Both the position numbers and the translations under genes were made by a program. A DNA stretch of 26,432 bases. It comes from CAYQQU01 sp964419545. Lineage in GTDB: Bacteria; Bacteroidota; Bacteroidia; Chitinophagales; Saprospiraceae. The notes below the pieces were generated by a model. The model made no database searches. It was not told the origin of the DNA and worked only from the letters and a program-made list of their open reading frames with translations. The stretch covers positions 1-26,432 of the forward strand of contig CAYQQU010000072.1 in the NCBI GenBank assembly GCA_964419545.1, written 5' to 3'. Below are positions 1-7,850 of the stretch, piece by piece (the first letter of the stretch is position 1; every line of letters starts with the position of its first letter).

Positions 1-39
1 AAAAATACGATGATTATTCCGGGTTTTGGCTATTTTGAC

Positions 40-723
40 CTAAGTAGTTACAAAATCTTTTTCATTACCATTATAAATTAACATTCCTGTAGATGTGTAA
101 TCAAAGTTTGAAGCAGCCTGTTCACCAAATACATTAGATAGTATTTGATTAAATTGATTTCGATATTCTTCAGCTATGCCCAAACTGTCACCATTAACAT
201 CTATAAAGTTAACAGGGTTATTTGCTGCATAATGGTAAGGAGTCATTGAAGAATACTTCTCGGCAAATCTATCGATAGTCCCAAACCTGGCAATACTAGC
301 ATCATACCACCTGGCCCCATAGTCATACCAATCCAAGCCCAATTCTTCGTTCAACTCCTTACCATTGTACCTATATCTATTTTCCGGATCGACTGTCCCA
401 TACCAATCCCCCGTCTGCCCCATCCCAAACGGATAATAATGCTGTTCCTGCGTAATCTCCATCGTCTGCCCCGGCCGGAACGTAATCACCCCATTGTTAT
501 CAAAATCGGAAAACGTCAGTCGGGTGTTGCCCAGGTGGTCTTTGCGCCAGTATTCGGGCCGATAGCCTTGCAGGATCAGCCCGGTGGTCTCGTCATACTC
601 GGCTACCAAGCGCCCGTCGGGGGCGGCGATGGACTCGAGTCGGCCGTCGAGGTATTCCAGTCCCAAGAGGTATTCCCGGTCCCCGTCGGGACCTTTTTTG
701 AACAGTTTACGGCCGAGCGCATT
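40..723 (-). CDS. 5'-truncated Rhs repeat-associated core fragment with short C-terminal tip
   Basis: This is the C-terminal end of an Rhs/YD-repeat protein, a family that carries variable C-terminal toxin tips on a conserved beta-cage core. The frame is open from the codon after a TGA at 724-726. It begins with NALGRKL, resembling a YD-repeat (Y-D-A-L-G-R), followed by LEYLDGR, a HLGNTR-type segment, YYPFGM, and the core signature RYNGKELNEELGLDWYDYGARWYD ending in NNPVNFIDVNGD. After the core only about 47 residues remain before a TAG at 40-42, and I recognise no toxin domain in them. No ATG lies near the 5' end; a TTG at 664-666 is one possible start, but a full gene would extend thousands of bases further. 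By hand count GC is about 31% in 1-120 and about 64% in 541-660, the core-to-tip contrast typical of Rhs loci. It is probably a non-functional displaced tip or a recombination remnant. Confidence 0.7.
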   Translation of the reverse strand, partial: NALGRKLFKKGPDGDREYLLGLEYLDGRLESIAAPDGRLVAEYDETTGLILQGYRPEYWRKDHLGNTRLTFSDFDNNGVITFRPGQTMEITQEQHYYPFGMGQTGDWYGTVDPENRYRYNGKELNEELGLDWYDYGARWYDASIARFGTIDRFAEKYSSMTPYHYAANNPVNFIDVNGDSLGIAEEYRNQFNQILSNVFGEQAASNFDYTSTGMLIYNGNEKDFVTT

Positions 724-731
724 TCATTCTA

Positions 732-1472
732 CTACCCTTCAAAATGAAAAGACACCGTAAACGTGCGGGAAAGCAATTTCTCGAGCACCGTCGATTCCTC
801 CAATCCGGTATCGTAGATCAGCGTATTGCCCAGCCCGTGGGATATTTTGAACTCCGGGGAGAAGATGAAATAGGGGAAGAAGAACTGAATGCCGGCGCCG
901 TACTCAAAGGAAAAGTCGGCCGGTGCGATCTTGACCAGCGCCTCGGCGTTTTGCGCACGCGAGTCGCTCGCCACGTCGAACGAGTATTTTACGCCGGCGA
1001 TCACAAAGAGGCGGATATCCTGGTAGGGCGCCGATTTGTAGCGCAGTTGGAAGGGCATTTCCACGAAGACCGACTCTACTTTTCGCTGGGCGATGGGAGC
1101 GATGCGGCTGTTGCGGTCGTAGCGGATGTTGCGTTCCGCGAAAGACAGGGTAGGGAGGAAGCGAAAGTCGAACGACTCGCCGATCTTGAGGTTGGTGATG
1201 ATGCCCAGGTTGAACCCGGGCCCCGTAGCCGACTCTACGACCCGGATGCTGTCGCTTTCCAGAAAGCCCTGGCTGCGGAAAGGGCGGAAGCTCGAAGTGT
1301 TGTACCCCAGGGTAATACCGAAATAATAAGGTTTTTGCTGAAAATCGAAAAAGTTGTAGTTGCCGTTGGCTACCTGGGCGTCAACGGGAGCAGCGCTCAT
1401 CAGCAGGAGGGCGAGCAGCACTATTTTTCCGCCGAATAGACGGAGCAAATACCGAGTGTGAGTGGTATACAT
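732..1472 (-). CDS. porT: PorT-family outer membrane beta-barrel protein (type IX secretion)
   Basis: A 246-residue protein with an N-terminal signal peptide (charged start, then a hydrophobic run ending near APVDAQ). An antiparallel beta-barrel pattern follows, with alternating hydrophobic and aromatic residues and many aromatic strand ends (YYFGITLGYN, FVEMPFQLRYK, FSFEYGAGIQFFFPYF), closing with FTVSFHFEG. PorT is an outer-membrane component needed for type IX secretion and gliding in Bacteroidota. The assignment rests on length, fold pattern and position directly behind ubiE, a gene order I recall from other Bacteroidota. The ATG at 1472 lies inside ubiE, giving a 52-nt overlap; the next in-frame ATG would remove most of the signal peptide, so the overlap looks real. 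A T9SS client tail is present elsewhere in the window (protein at 21770-23413). Alternative: a general PorT-like outer-membrane protein of unknown role. Confidence 0.75.
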   Translation of the reverse strand: MYTTHTRYLLRLFGGKIVLLALLLMSAAPVDAQVANGNYNFFDFQQKPYYFGITLGYNTSSFRPFRSQGFLESDSIRVVESATGPGFNLGIITNLKIGESFDFRFLPTLSFAERNIRYDRNSRIAPIAQRKVESVFVEMPFQLRYKSAPYQDIRLFVIAGVKYSFDVASDSRAQNAEALVKIAPADFSFEYGAGIQFFFPYFIFSPEFKISHGLGNTLIYDTGLEESTVLEKLLSRTFTVSFHFEG

Positions 1473-2149
1473 TGGCTTGTTTTATATCCTGTTTTTTGTA
1501 AGATATCCTGAAACTGGCGGCCTTCCGGAAAAGCCTGCACCGACTCGTAGAGGTAGCGGTAGGCCCTGGGGTCTTTGGAGGTCAGCCGGCCGATCGCGGG
1601 GAGCACGTAGCGGAAATAGGCGTTGAACAACTGTTTGAAGGGAAACAGTTTCGGGCGGGAAAATTCCAGCACGACCAACTTACCGCCGGGCTTCAGTACG
1701 CGCTGCATTTCGCTGAGGCCGCGCTCCAGGTTTTCAAAATTTCGCACCCCAAATGCAACGGTGATCGCATCAAAGGTATTGTTTTCAAACGGAAGATTCT
1801 CCGAGTCGCCCTGTTGCAGGGTGATGACGCCTTCGTACCGGCGGTCTGTGATCTTGCGGCGCCCGATGTCGAGCATCTGTTCGGAGATGTCGATCCCGAT
1901 GATTTGCCGGGGCGCCAGCTGCCGGGCCGCCTCGAGGGCGACATCCGCGGTTCCGGTGGCGACGTCGAGAATGCGCTCCGGCGCCAGGTCGCGAATGCGG
2001 GCGATGGCCCGCCGCCGCCAGTAAACATCGATGCCGAGAGAGAGCAATCGGTTCAGAAAGTCGTAATGGGGCGCAATGCGGTCGAACATCTGTGTGACCT
2101 GCCGCTTTTTGCTGCCTGCTTCGCGATATGGTTTGACCGGTTGGGTCAT
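1421..2149 (-). CDS. ubiE: Demethylmenaquinone methyltransferase (UbiE/MenG)
   Basis: A class I SAM-dependent methyltransferase that catalyses the final C-methylation of demethylmenaquinone to menaquinone. Visible motifs are the SAM-binding motif I LDVATGTAD (residues about 61-69), GIDISEQML after it, FDAITVAFGVRNFENLERGL, LKPGGKLVVLEFSRP, and the family C-terminal run KDPRAYRYLYESVQAFPEG. With the ATG at 2149 the protein is 242 residues, normal for the family. An upstream in-frame ATG at 2188 would add 13 non-conserved residues, but it lies at the predicted -7 promoter box and ahead of the expected transcription start, so 2149 is preferred. The 3' end overlaps porT by 52 nt, so the two are probably co-transcribed and perhaps translationally coupled. 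Confidence 0.93.
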   Translation of the reverse strand: MTQPVKPYREAGSKKRQVTQMFDRIAPHYDFLNRLLSLGIDVYWRRRAIARIRDLAPERILDVATGTADVALEAARQLAPRQIIGIDISEQMLDIGRRKITDRRYEGVITLQQGDSENLPFENNTFDAITVAFGVRNFENLERGLSEMQRVLKPGGKLVVLEFSRPKLFPFKQLFNAYFRYVLPAIGRLTSKDPRAYRYLYESVQAFPEGRQFQDILQKTGYKTSQCIPLTLGICSVYSAEK

Positions 2150-2163
2150 GTATGAGATATTTT

Positions 2164-2180
2164 GAACCCACAATGGGTTC
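2164..2180. repeat. Perfect dyad in ubiE leader
   Basis: GAACCCA-CAA-TGGGTTC is a perfect inverted repeat with 7-bp arms and a 3-nt spacer. It sits between the predicted ubiE -7 box and the ubiE ATG, roughly at the start of the transcript. It could be an operator or a 5'-UTR hairpin. No U-tract follows, so it is not an intrinsic terminator. Confidence 0.5.
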
Positions 2181-2185
2181 TTTCG

Positions 2186-2193
2186 CAAATATA
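2186..2193 (-). promoter_or_regulatory. Predicted ubiE-porT promoter (-7 box)
   Basis: On the minus strand this reads TATATTTG, a perfect match to the Bacteroidota sigma-A -7 consensus TAnnTTTG, 36 nt before the preferred ubiE ATG at 2149. I see no convincing TTG/TTTG -33 element at the normal distance. The region between here and gyrA holds no gene that I can support. Confidence 0.5.
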
Positions 2194-2393
2194 AACGATA
2201 GATACACTCGTCGTAGGTCGCCGGCGGGCTATCTTAACATTCCGGTGTCTTTTCACCACCCGCGCGGGCTGCCGGTTGCCGTTCTCAGTAAGGCGCGCAC
2301 GGGGGCGGCGCACCGCGCTGCCGGCGGATAAACAAGAGGTGGCCCCCTTCGGTTCAATGCCGGCGGGATACCGCAAAAGTCACCGCAAATGCT

Positions 2394-2401
2394 TATCTTT
2401 G
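2394..2401 (+). promoter_or_regulatory. Predicted gyrA promoter (-7 box)
   Basis: TATCTTTG matches the Bacteroidota -7 consensus TAnnTTTG exactly and lies 37 nt before the gyrA ATG. No clear -33 TTTG is seen about 20 nt upstream. It is divergent from the ubiE promoter; the roughly 200 bases between the two boxes are GC-rich and show no other feature. Confidence 0.5.
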
Positions 2402-2438
2402 CCTGTCCAAATAAAATTACAAACGGTAACCCATTTAA

Positions 2439-4997
2439 ATGTCTCCAAGTCAGCGAATTATCCCAATAAACATCGAGGAGGAAATGAAGTCGGCCTACAT
2501 CGATTATTCGATGTCCGTGATCGTCTCGCGCGCCCTTCCCGATGTTCGCGACGGCCTCAAACCGGTACACCGGCGAGTGCTTTACGGCATGCACGAACTC
2601 GGCCTGGCTTACAACAAACCGCATAAGAAATCTGCCCGTATCGTCGGGGAGGTATTGGGTAAATATCACCCGCACGGCGACTCTTCCGTTTACGACACCA
2701 TGGTGCGGATGGCCCAGAGCTGGTCGTTGCGTTATCCGCTGGTGGACGGGCAGGGCAACTTCGGGTCGATGGACGGCGACAGTCCGGCGGCCATGCGTTA
2801 TACGGAGGCTCGCCTGCGGCGGGTTGCCGAGGATATGCTGACGGATATCAAAAAGGATACGGTCGACTTCGCCCTCAACTTCGACGATACCCTGGAGGAG
2901 CCCACCGTCCTGCCGACGCGCCTGCCGGCGCTGCTCATCAACGGCGCCTCGGGCATCGCCGTGGGGATGGCCACCAACATGCTGCCGCACAACCTCACCG
3001 AAGTGGTAAAAGGGATCATCGCAACCGTTGACCACCCGGAGATTACGATCAATGAGCTGATGCAGTACATCAAGGGGCCGGATTTTCCTACCGGCGGCAT
3101 CATCTACGGATACCAGGGCGTGCGCGATGCTTTCGAGACGGGCCGGGGCCGGGTCGTCGTACGGGGCAAAGCCGATATCGAGACGAGCGCCAACGGGCGG
3201 GAAACCATCATCATCTCGGAAATTCCCTACCAGGTCAATAAAGCTTCGCTGGTGGCCAAAATGGCCGAACTGGTCAACGACAAAAAGATCGAAGGCGTCA
3301 GCGATATCCGCGACGAGTCGGACCGACGCGGTTTACGCATCGTGGTGGAGGTGAAACGCGACGCCATCGCCAGCGTGGTGCTCAGCAAACTGTACAAATA
3401 CACTTATCTGCAGAGTTCCTACGGCGTCAATAACGTGGCTTTGGTGAACGGCCGGCCCATGACGCTCAACCTCAAGGACCTGATCGAAGAGTTCATCAGT
3501 TTCCGGCTGGAGGTGATCGTGCGGCGCACCCGCTACGATCTGCGCAGAGCGCTGGCCCGCGCCCATATCCTCATCGGACTGCTTATCGCACTCGATTATA
3601 TCGACCAGGTCATCGAGCTGATCCGGGCTTCCGCCACGCCCGATATTGCCCGGGAAGGCCTGATGCGCGGCGATTTCATCGACGACAAAGACGCCTTCTG
3701 GGAGAAATTCCGGGTACTGGTGGAAGAATCCGCCTCCGAAGAATATCCGGTCGCCGAAGGCGACGTCCTTTCCGAAGCCCAGGCCAAGGCCATCCTGGAT
3801 ATGCGCCTGCAGCGCCTCACCGGCCTCGAACGCGACAAAGTGCGACAGGAATACGACGAGATCAAAGAACTGATCGAACGCCTGCGCGCCATCCTGGCCA
3901 GCGAAGAGCTGCAGCGCAACATCGTAAAAGAAGAACTCGAAGAGGTCAACGAAAAATACGGTGACGAGCGCCGCACCGATATCCAGCCGGGCGGCGGGGA
4001 GATCAGCATGGAAGACCTCATCAAGGAAGAAGAGGTCGTGATCACCATCTCCCACCTGGGCTACATCAAACGCACCCCGGTGACGGAATACCGGACGCAG
4101 GGCCGGGGCGGCCGCGGCTCGCGCGGCACCCGCACCCGCGATGCCGACTTTATCGAGCAGCTCTTCGTAGCCAATACCCACAACTATTTGCTGTTTTTCA
4201 CCGAGCAGGGGCGGTGCCACTGGATGCGCGTCTACGAAATCCCCGAGGCCTCCCGCACCTCCGGAGGACGGGTGATCCAAAACCTGCTCGCCATTTCCAA
4301 AGAAGAGCGCATCCGGGCTTACATCAAGATACCGGATCTCTCGGACACCGCTTTTGTCGAGAACCACTTCATCATGTTCTGCACCCATAAGGGGTTGGTG
4401 AAAAAAACGGCCGTCTCCGCTTTTTCCCGGCCCCGGGCCGGTGGCATCATCGCTATTTCCATTAATGAAGGCGACCAGCTGCTGGAGGCCCGGCTCACCG
4501 ACGGCAACCGGGAGGTCTTCCTGGCTTCGCGGGAAGGCTACGCCGTGCGCTTTAATGAATCGGCGGTGCGCCCGATGGGCCGGACGGCCGCCGGCGTGAA
4601 AGGCATCAGCCTGGGCGAGGCCGACGACGCGGTAGTGGGCATGGTCTCCCACGATCCCGCCGACCACGACCGGACTATTCTGGTCATTTCCGAAAAAGGC
4701 TACGGCAAACGCTCGGAAGTGGAAGAATACCGCCTGACCAACCGGGGCGGCAAAGGCGTCAAAACCATGCAGCTCACCGATAAGAACGGTAAACTCATCG
4801 GTATAAAAGCCGTTAGAGAAGATGACCACCTGATGATCACCAACCGCAGCGGCATCGTCATCCGCATCAAAGTGAGCGACATCCGGGTGATGGGACGCGC
4901 CACCCAGGGCGTGCGCGTCATCCGCTTATCGGATAACGACGAAATCGCCGACGTGGCCGTGCTGGCGGAAGCGAACGGCGCGGATGAGGAAGAATAG
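2439..4997 (+). CDS. gyrA: DNA gyrase subunit A
   Basis: The breakage-reunion subunit of DNA gyrase (type IIA topoisomerase), 852 residues. The N-terminal domain shows RALPDVRDGLKPVHRR, the segment HPHGDSSVYDTMVRMAQ, and AAMRYTEARL with the catalytic tyrosine at about residue 121. The positions equivalent to E. coli Ser83 and Asp87 are Ser82 and Asp86, so the quinolone-determining region looks wild type. A GyrA-box-like QGRGGRG at about residues 554-560 starts the C-terminal beta-pinwheel DNA-wrapping domain. This motif and the repeated blades (for example YRLTNRGGKGVKTMQL) favour GyrA over ParC. The tail is acidic (ADEEE). The ATG at 2439 gives the expected N-terminus. The gene is followed by an exported TPR protein, an order I recall from other Bacteroidota. 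Confidence 0.96.
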   Translation: MSPSQRIIPINIEEEMKSAYIDYSMSVIVSRALPDVRDGLKPVHRRVLYGMHELGLAYNKPHKKSARIVGEVLGKYHPHGDSSVYDTMVRMAQSWSLRYPLVDGQGNFGSMDGDSPAAMRYTEARLRRVAEDMLTDIKKDTVDFALNFDDTLEEPTVLPTRLPALLINGASGIAVGMATNMLPHNLTEVVKGIIATVDHPEITINELMQYIKGPDFPTGGIIYGYQGVRDAFETGRGRVVVRGKADIETSANGRETIIISEIPYQVNKASLVAKMAELVNDKKIEGVSDIRDESDRRGLRIVVEVKRDAIASVVLSKLYKYTYLQSSYGVNNVALVNGRPMTLNLKDLIEEFISFRLEVIVRRTRYDLRRALARAHILIGLLIALDYIDQVIELIRASATPDIAREGLMRGDFIDDKDAFWEKFRVLVEESASEEYPVAEGDVLSEAQAKAILDMRLQRLTGLERDKVRQEYDEIKELIERLRAILASEELQRNIVKEELEEVNEKYGDERRTDIQPGGGEISMEDLIKEEEVVITISHLGYIKRTPVTEYRTQGRGGRGSRGTRTRDADFIEQLFVANTHNYLLFFTEQGRCHWMRVYEIPEASRTSGGRVIQNLLAISKEERIRAYIKIPDLSDTAFVENHFIMFCTHKGLVKKTAVSAFSRPRAGGIIAISINEGDQLLEARLTDGNREVFLASREGYAVRFNESAVRPMGRTAAGVKGISLGEADDAVVGMVSHDPADHDRTILVISEKGYGKRSEVEEYRLTNRGGKGVKTMQLTDKNGKLIGIKAVREDDHLMITNRSGIVIRIKVSDIRVMGRATQGVRVIRLSDNDEIADVAVLAEANGADEEE

Positions 4998-5035
4998 CCC
5001 CGGGCGAGATGTGGGGCGACTTAACTTTTTTTAAC

Positions 5036-5043
5036 TAAATTTG
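5036..5043 (+). promoter_or_regulatory. Predicted promoter (-7 box) of the TPR gene
   Basis: TAAATTTG matches TAnnTTTG exactly, 89 nt before the ATG at 5133. A weak hairpin (GCCCC 4997-5001 with GGGGC 5013-5017) followed by a T-run from about 5026 precedes it and may partly terminate gyrA transcription. No clear -33 element was found. Confidence 0.4.
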
Positions 5044-5132
5044 AAATAGATTTAACGAGATAAACAGACCTTTCGCCGGGGTTTTCTCGTCACAAAAAAT
5101 GAACTTAGCAAACAAAACCACAACTTTTACCT

Positions 5133-6470
5133 ATGAAAAAACTGATTTTTGGTCTCCTGTCACTATTACTGATCGCCGGCACCCTCTCGGCACAGGACGG
5201 AAAAAAAGCCTACCGGGACGCCAAACGAGCTTTAGGGGCCTACAACCTCGACCCCAACAATAATAAAGACAAACTTTCGGAAGCTTTTACGGCGATCAAC
5301 GAAGCCCTCCAAGATAGCGAAATGGCGGCGGACGCCGACGCCTGGAACATCAAAGGCGAGATCTACAATGAGATCGCCAGCCAGTACGTCGTCGCCAAAC
5401 AACTGCCCGAAGCGGCCGACCTCAGCGCTTTGCCCAAAGTGGAGCAGCCCGCCGTGGAAGCCGCCAACGCATTCGCCAAAGCCTATGAGCTGGCTGAAAA
5501 GAACTTTCAGCGCAAGGACGCACTGAAGGGCATGCGCACCGCTCAGAATAACCTGAACAACGTCGGCTTCTACCACTACGAAGACCAGGAGTACGCCGAA
5601 GCCCACCAAAACTTCAAGTCGACCCTGGAAATGCACGAATTGCTGAAAGAAGAAAACGAAGAGAGCTCGCTGGAAAAAGAGGAAGATTACAACCAACAAC
5701 TGTTCACCGCCGGACTTACCGCCCTGAGCGCCGGAATGAATGACGCGGCCGAGCCTTATTTCGAGAAACTGTACGAATTGGAGTACGACAAGCCGACCGT
5801 CTACGAAGCGCTCTACCAGATCAAATCCGAGAAAGAAAGCCCGGAAGCCGCCTACGTCTACCTCGAGGAAGGACGCAAGCGCTATCCGGATGAGGTGACG
5901 CTGCTCTTCGCCGACATCAACCACTACCTCAAACTCGGCAAGCTCGACGTACTGATCGGCAAGCTGGAAGCCGCTATCGAAAAAGAACCCGACAATATCT
6001 CGTTGTATAATACTACCGGCAGCGTCTACGACCAATTGTACCAAAAGGCGTCCAAAGAGGGCGACGAAGAACAGGCTCAGAAGTATTTCGACAAAGCCAA
6101 GGAATACTACGAAATGGCCCTGGAGAAAGATGCCGACAACTTCGACGCCACCTACAGCATCGGCGCGCTATACTACAACAAAGCTGCCGTGATGACGCAG
6201 GAGTTGCAGGAGCTGGCCGACGATTATTCGAAAGAGGGGATCGCCAAGTACGACGCTTTGCGTGAAGAGATCTTCGCGGAGTTCGACGAGGCCCTGCCTT
6301 ACTTCAAGCGCTGCGAAAAGCTCAACCCCAATGACCTGAATACGCTGATCGCCCTCAAGGAGATCTACGCCAAAAAGAACGACCTCGAAATGTCTACTAT
6401 CTTCAAAGAACGCTTCGAGAACGTTCAGGCCGGAAATACCAACGAGTCCTATTTCAAGGACAACGAATAG
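5133..6470 (+). CDS. Exported tetratricopeptide-repeat protein
   Basis: A 445-residue protein starting with a clear signal peptide (MKKLIFGLLSLLLIAGTLSAQ), so it acts in the periplasm or outer membrane. The rest is strongly helical, acidic and Lys/Glu-rich. Degenerate TPR units are best seen from about residue 225 onward, with units ending in RYPD, KEPD, KDAD and LNPND spaced by helical pairs. A Glu/Lys-rich segment (LLKEENEESSLEKEEDY) breaks the middle. TPRs mediate protein-protein contacts; no enzymatic domain is visible. It lies 135 nt downstream of gyrA with its own -7 box and is followed by a terminator hairpin, so it may form its own transcription unit. Function unknown; the TPR and signal-peptide calls are secure. 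Confidence 0.85.
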   Translation: MKKLIFGLLSLLLIAGTLSAQDGKKAYRDAKRALGAYNLDPNNNKDKLSEAFTAINEALQDSEMAADADAWNIKGEIYNEIASQYVVAKQLPEAADLSALPKVEQPAVEAANAFAKAYELAEKNFQRKDALKGMRTAQNNLNNVGFYHYEDQEYAEAHQNFKSTLEMHELLKEENEESSLEKEEDYNQQLFTAGLTALSAGMNDAAEPYFEKLYELEYDKPTVYEALYQIKSEKESPEAAYVYLEEGRKRYPDEVTLLFADINHYLKLGKLDVLIGKLEAAIEKEPDNISLYNTTGSVYDQLYQKASKEGDEEQAQKYFDKAKEYYEMALEKDADNFDATYSIGALYYNKAAVMTQELQELADDYSKEGIAKYDALREEIFAEFDEALPYFKRCEKLNPNDLNTLIALKEIYAKKNDLEMSTIFKERFENVQAGNTNESYFKDNE

Positions 6471-6502
6471 GATTATTTCCAGTCGCTGATCGCACCTTTG
6501 AG

Positions 6503-6538
6503 AAAGCCGCCGGGACCGCAGCAGGGCTCGGCGGCTTT
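6503..6538 (+). terminator. Hairpin after the TPR gene
   Basis: Arms AAAGCCGCCG (6503-6512) and CGGCGGCTTT (6529-6538) are a perfect 10-bp inverted repeat with a 16-nt loop, 32 nt after the stop of the TPR gene. The downstream T-tract is short and broken (TTTGTGCTTT), so termination may be partial. Confidence 0.6.
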
Positions 6539-6599
6539 GTGCTTTCTGACGCCGCCCGCAATCTTCCGCTTCCTCGTTCCATTCCGTCGCTTTTTTACC

Positions 6600-6607
6600 T
6601 ATTTTCG
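6600..6607 (+). promoter_or_regulatory. Possible -7 box for 3-hydroxyacyl-CoA dehydrogenase gene
   Basis: TATTTTCG differs from TAnnTTTG at one position and lies 25 nt before the ATG at 6633, downstream of the preceding terminator. There is no clear -33 TTG. Offered as a weak prediction. Confidence 0.3.
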
Positions 6608-6632
6608 CGACCGGATCAAATAAAACCACCTT

Positions 6633-7523
<891 letters not shown>

Positions 7524-7559
7524 TCGGTCCGGTTCTTCTGTTTTTCATAGCTGATTTTA

Positions 7560-7594
7560 TTGTGAAATTTTACTCGGTTAAAATTTTCTCACAA
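7560..7594. repeat. AT-rich interrupted dyad upstream of trp promoter
   Basis: TTGTGA-AATTTTA (7560-7572) and TAAAATT-TTC-TCACAA (7579-7594) form an inverted repeat with a 6-nt loop and a 3-nt bulge. It lies 36 nt after the dehydrogenase gene and about 60 nt before the trp -33 element. It may be a weak terminator for the upstream gene (an ATTTCTTCCTTT run follows) or an upstream operator. The sequence does not decide between these. Confidence 0.4.
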
Positions 7595-7654
7595 ATTTCT
7601 TCCTTTCAAAAAAGACGCTCGATTGTCATAAAACTGAAAGAAAACCCGGCCGTT

Positions 7655-7687
7655 TTTGTATTTTTGAAAGGAATGCCCTTATCTTTG
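7655..7687 (+). promoter_or_regulatory. trp operon promoter
   Basis: TTTG at 7655-7658, 21 nt spacer, then TATCTTTG at 7680-7687: a full match to the Bacteroidota -33/-7 arrangement (TTTG, about 19-21 nt, TAnnTTTG). Transcription should start within about 4-8 nt after the -7 box, at or next to the leader ATG at 7693. A second TAnnTTTG match (TATTTTTG, 7659-7666) lies upstream but lacks a well-spaced -33 element. If used, it would give a 5'-UTR of about 20 nt. Confidence 0.65.
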
Positions 7688-7692
7688 ACTCA

Positions 7693-7758
7693 ATGATCAA
7701 TACAACGATAAATACGAATTGGTGGTGGCGGTCACATTCGGGTAACCGGGTGGAATGA
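7693..7758 (+). CDS. trpL: trp operon leader peptide (attenuator peptide)
   Basis: A 21-codon frame (ATG 7693-7695, TGA 7756-7758) encoding MINTTINTN, then WWW at residues 10-12 (TGG TGG TGG, 7720-7728), then RSHSGNRVE. Three consecutive Trp codons in 21 are extremely unlikely by chance; TrpE, TrpD and TrpC together contain none by eye. The peptide precedes a terminator hairpin and trpE, as expected for ribosome-mediated attenuation. A ribosome stalled on uncharged tRNA-Trp would sit on 7720-7728 and leave 7762 onward free. A ribosome that reaches the TGA would cover the start of the antiterminator region. The ATG is only 5 nt after the -7 box, so the transcript is probably leaderless. It is too short for standard gene callers. 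The peptide itself is presumably not functional. Confidence 0.88.
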   Translation: MINTTINTNWWWRSHSGNRVE

Positions 7759-7761
7759 CGC

Positions 7762-7793
7762 GCCGATGTTTTTGCAATTGATCCAAAAGCGGC
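7762..7793 (+). promoter_or_regulatory. Candidate trp antiterminator
   Basis: GCC-(GAT)-GTTTTTG at 7762-7774 can pair with CAAAAGC-GGC at 7784-7793: seven pairs (one G-U), a 3-nt bulge, then three G-C pairs, around a 9-nt loop. This would occupy the whole core of the terminator's 5' arm and block termination. A competing pairing, TGGCG (7726-7730, including the third Trp codon) with CGCCG (7761-7765), would act as the 1:2 hairpin that releases the terminator. The pairings were worked out by hand and their energies were not computed. Confidence 0.55.
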
Positions 7794-7826
7794 TTGTCGG
7801 TTCCCCCGGCAGGCCGCTTTTGTTTT
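7785..7826 (+). terminator. trp attenuator terminator
   Basis: Arm 7785-7800 (AAAAGCGGCTTGTCGG) pairs with 7806-7821 (CCGGCAGGCCGCTTTT) as a 16-bp stem with two G-U pairs, closed by the 5-nt loop TTCCC and followed by GTTTTA. It is a strong intrinsic terminator placed between the leader peptide stop and trpE. It ends 25 nt before the trpE ATG, so it can only serve as a regulated premature terminator or as an end for upstream transcription. Confidence 0.88.
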
Positions 7827-7850
7827 ATGCAATTCGGTAAAAATAAGGCT

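Noticed and set aside
2149..2188. Upstream ATG (2188) as the ubiE start
   Set aside because: It coincides with the predicted -7 box, would precede the transcription start, and adds non-conserved residues.
2679..2702. Quinolone-resistance substitution in gyrA
   Set aside because: The Ser and Asp equivalent to E. coli 83 and 87 are both present, so the region looks wild type.
3333..4829. Long open frame on the minus strand opposite gyrA
   Set aside because: It lies entirely antisense to a clearly conserved gyrA and is low-complexity with no recognisable domain; it is a by-product of GC-rich codon usage.
7794..7850. Upstream TTG/ATG starts for trpE
   Set aside because: They lie in the terminator stem and U-tract; conserved TrpE-like sequence begins after the ATG at 7851.
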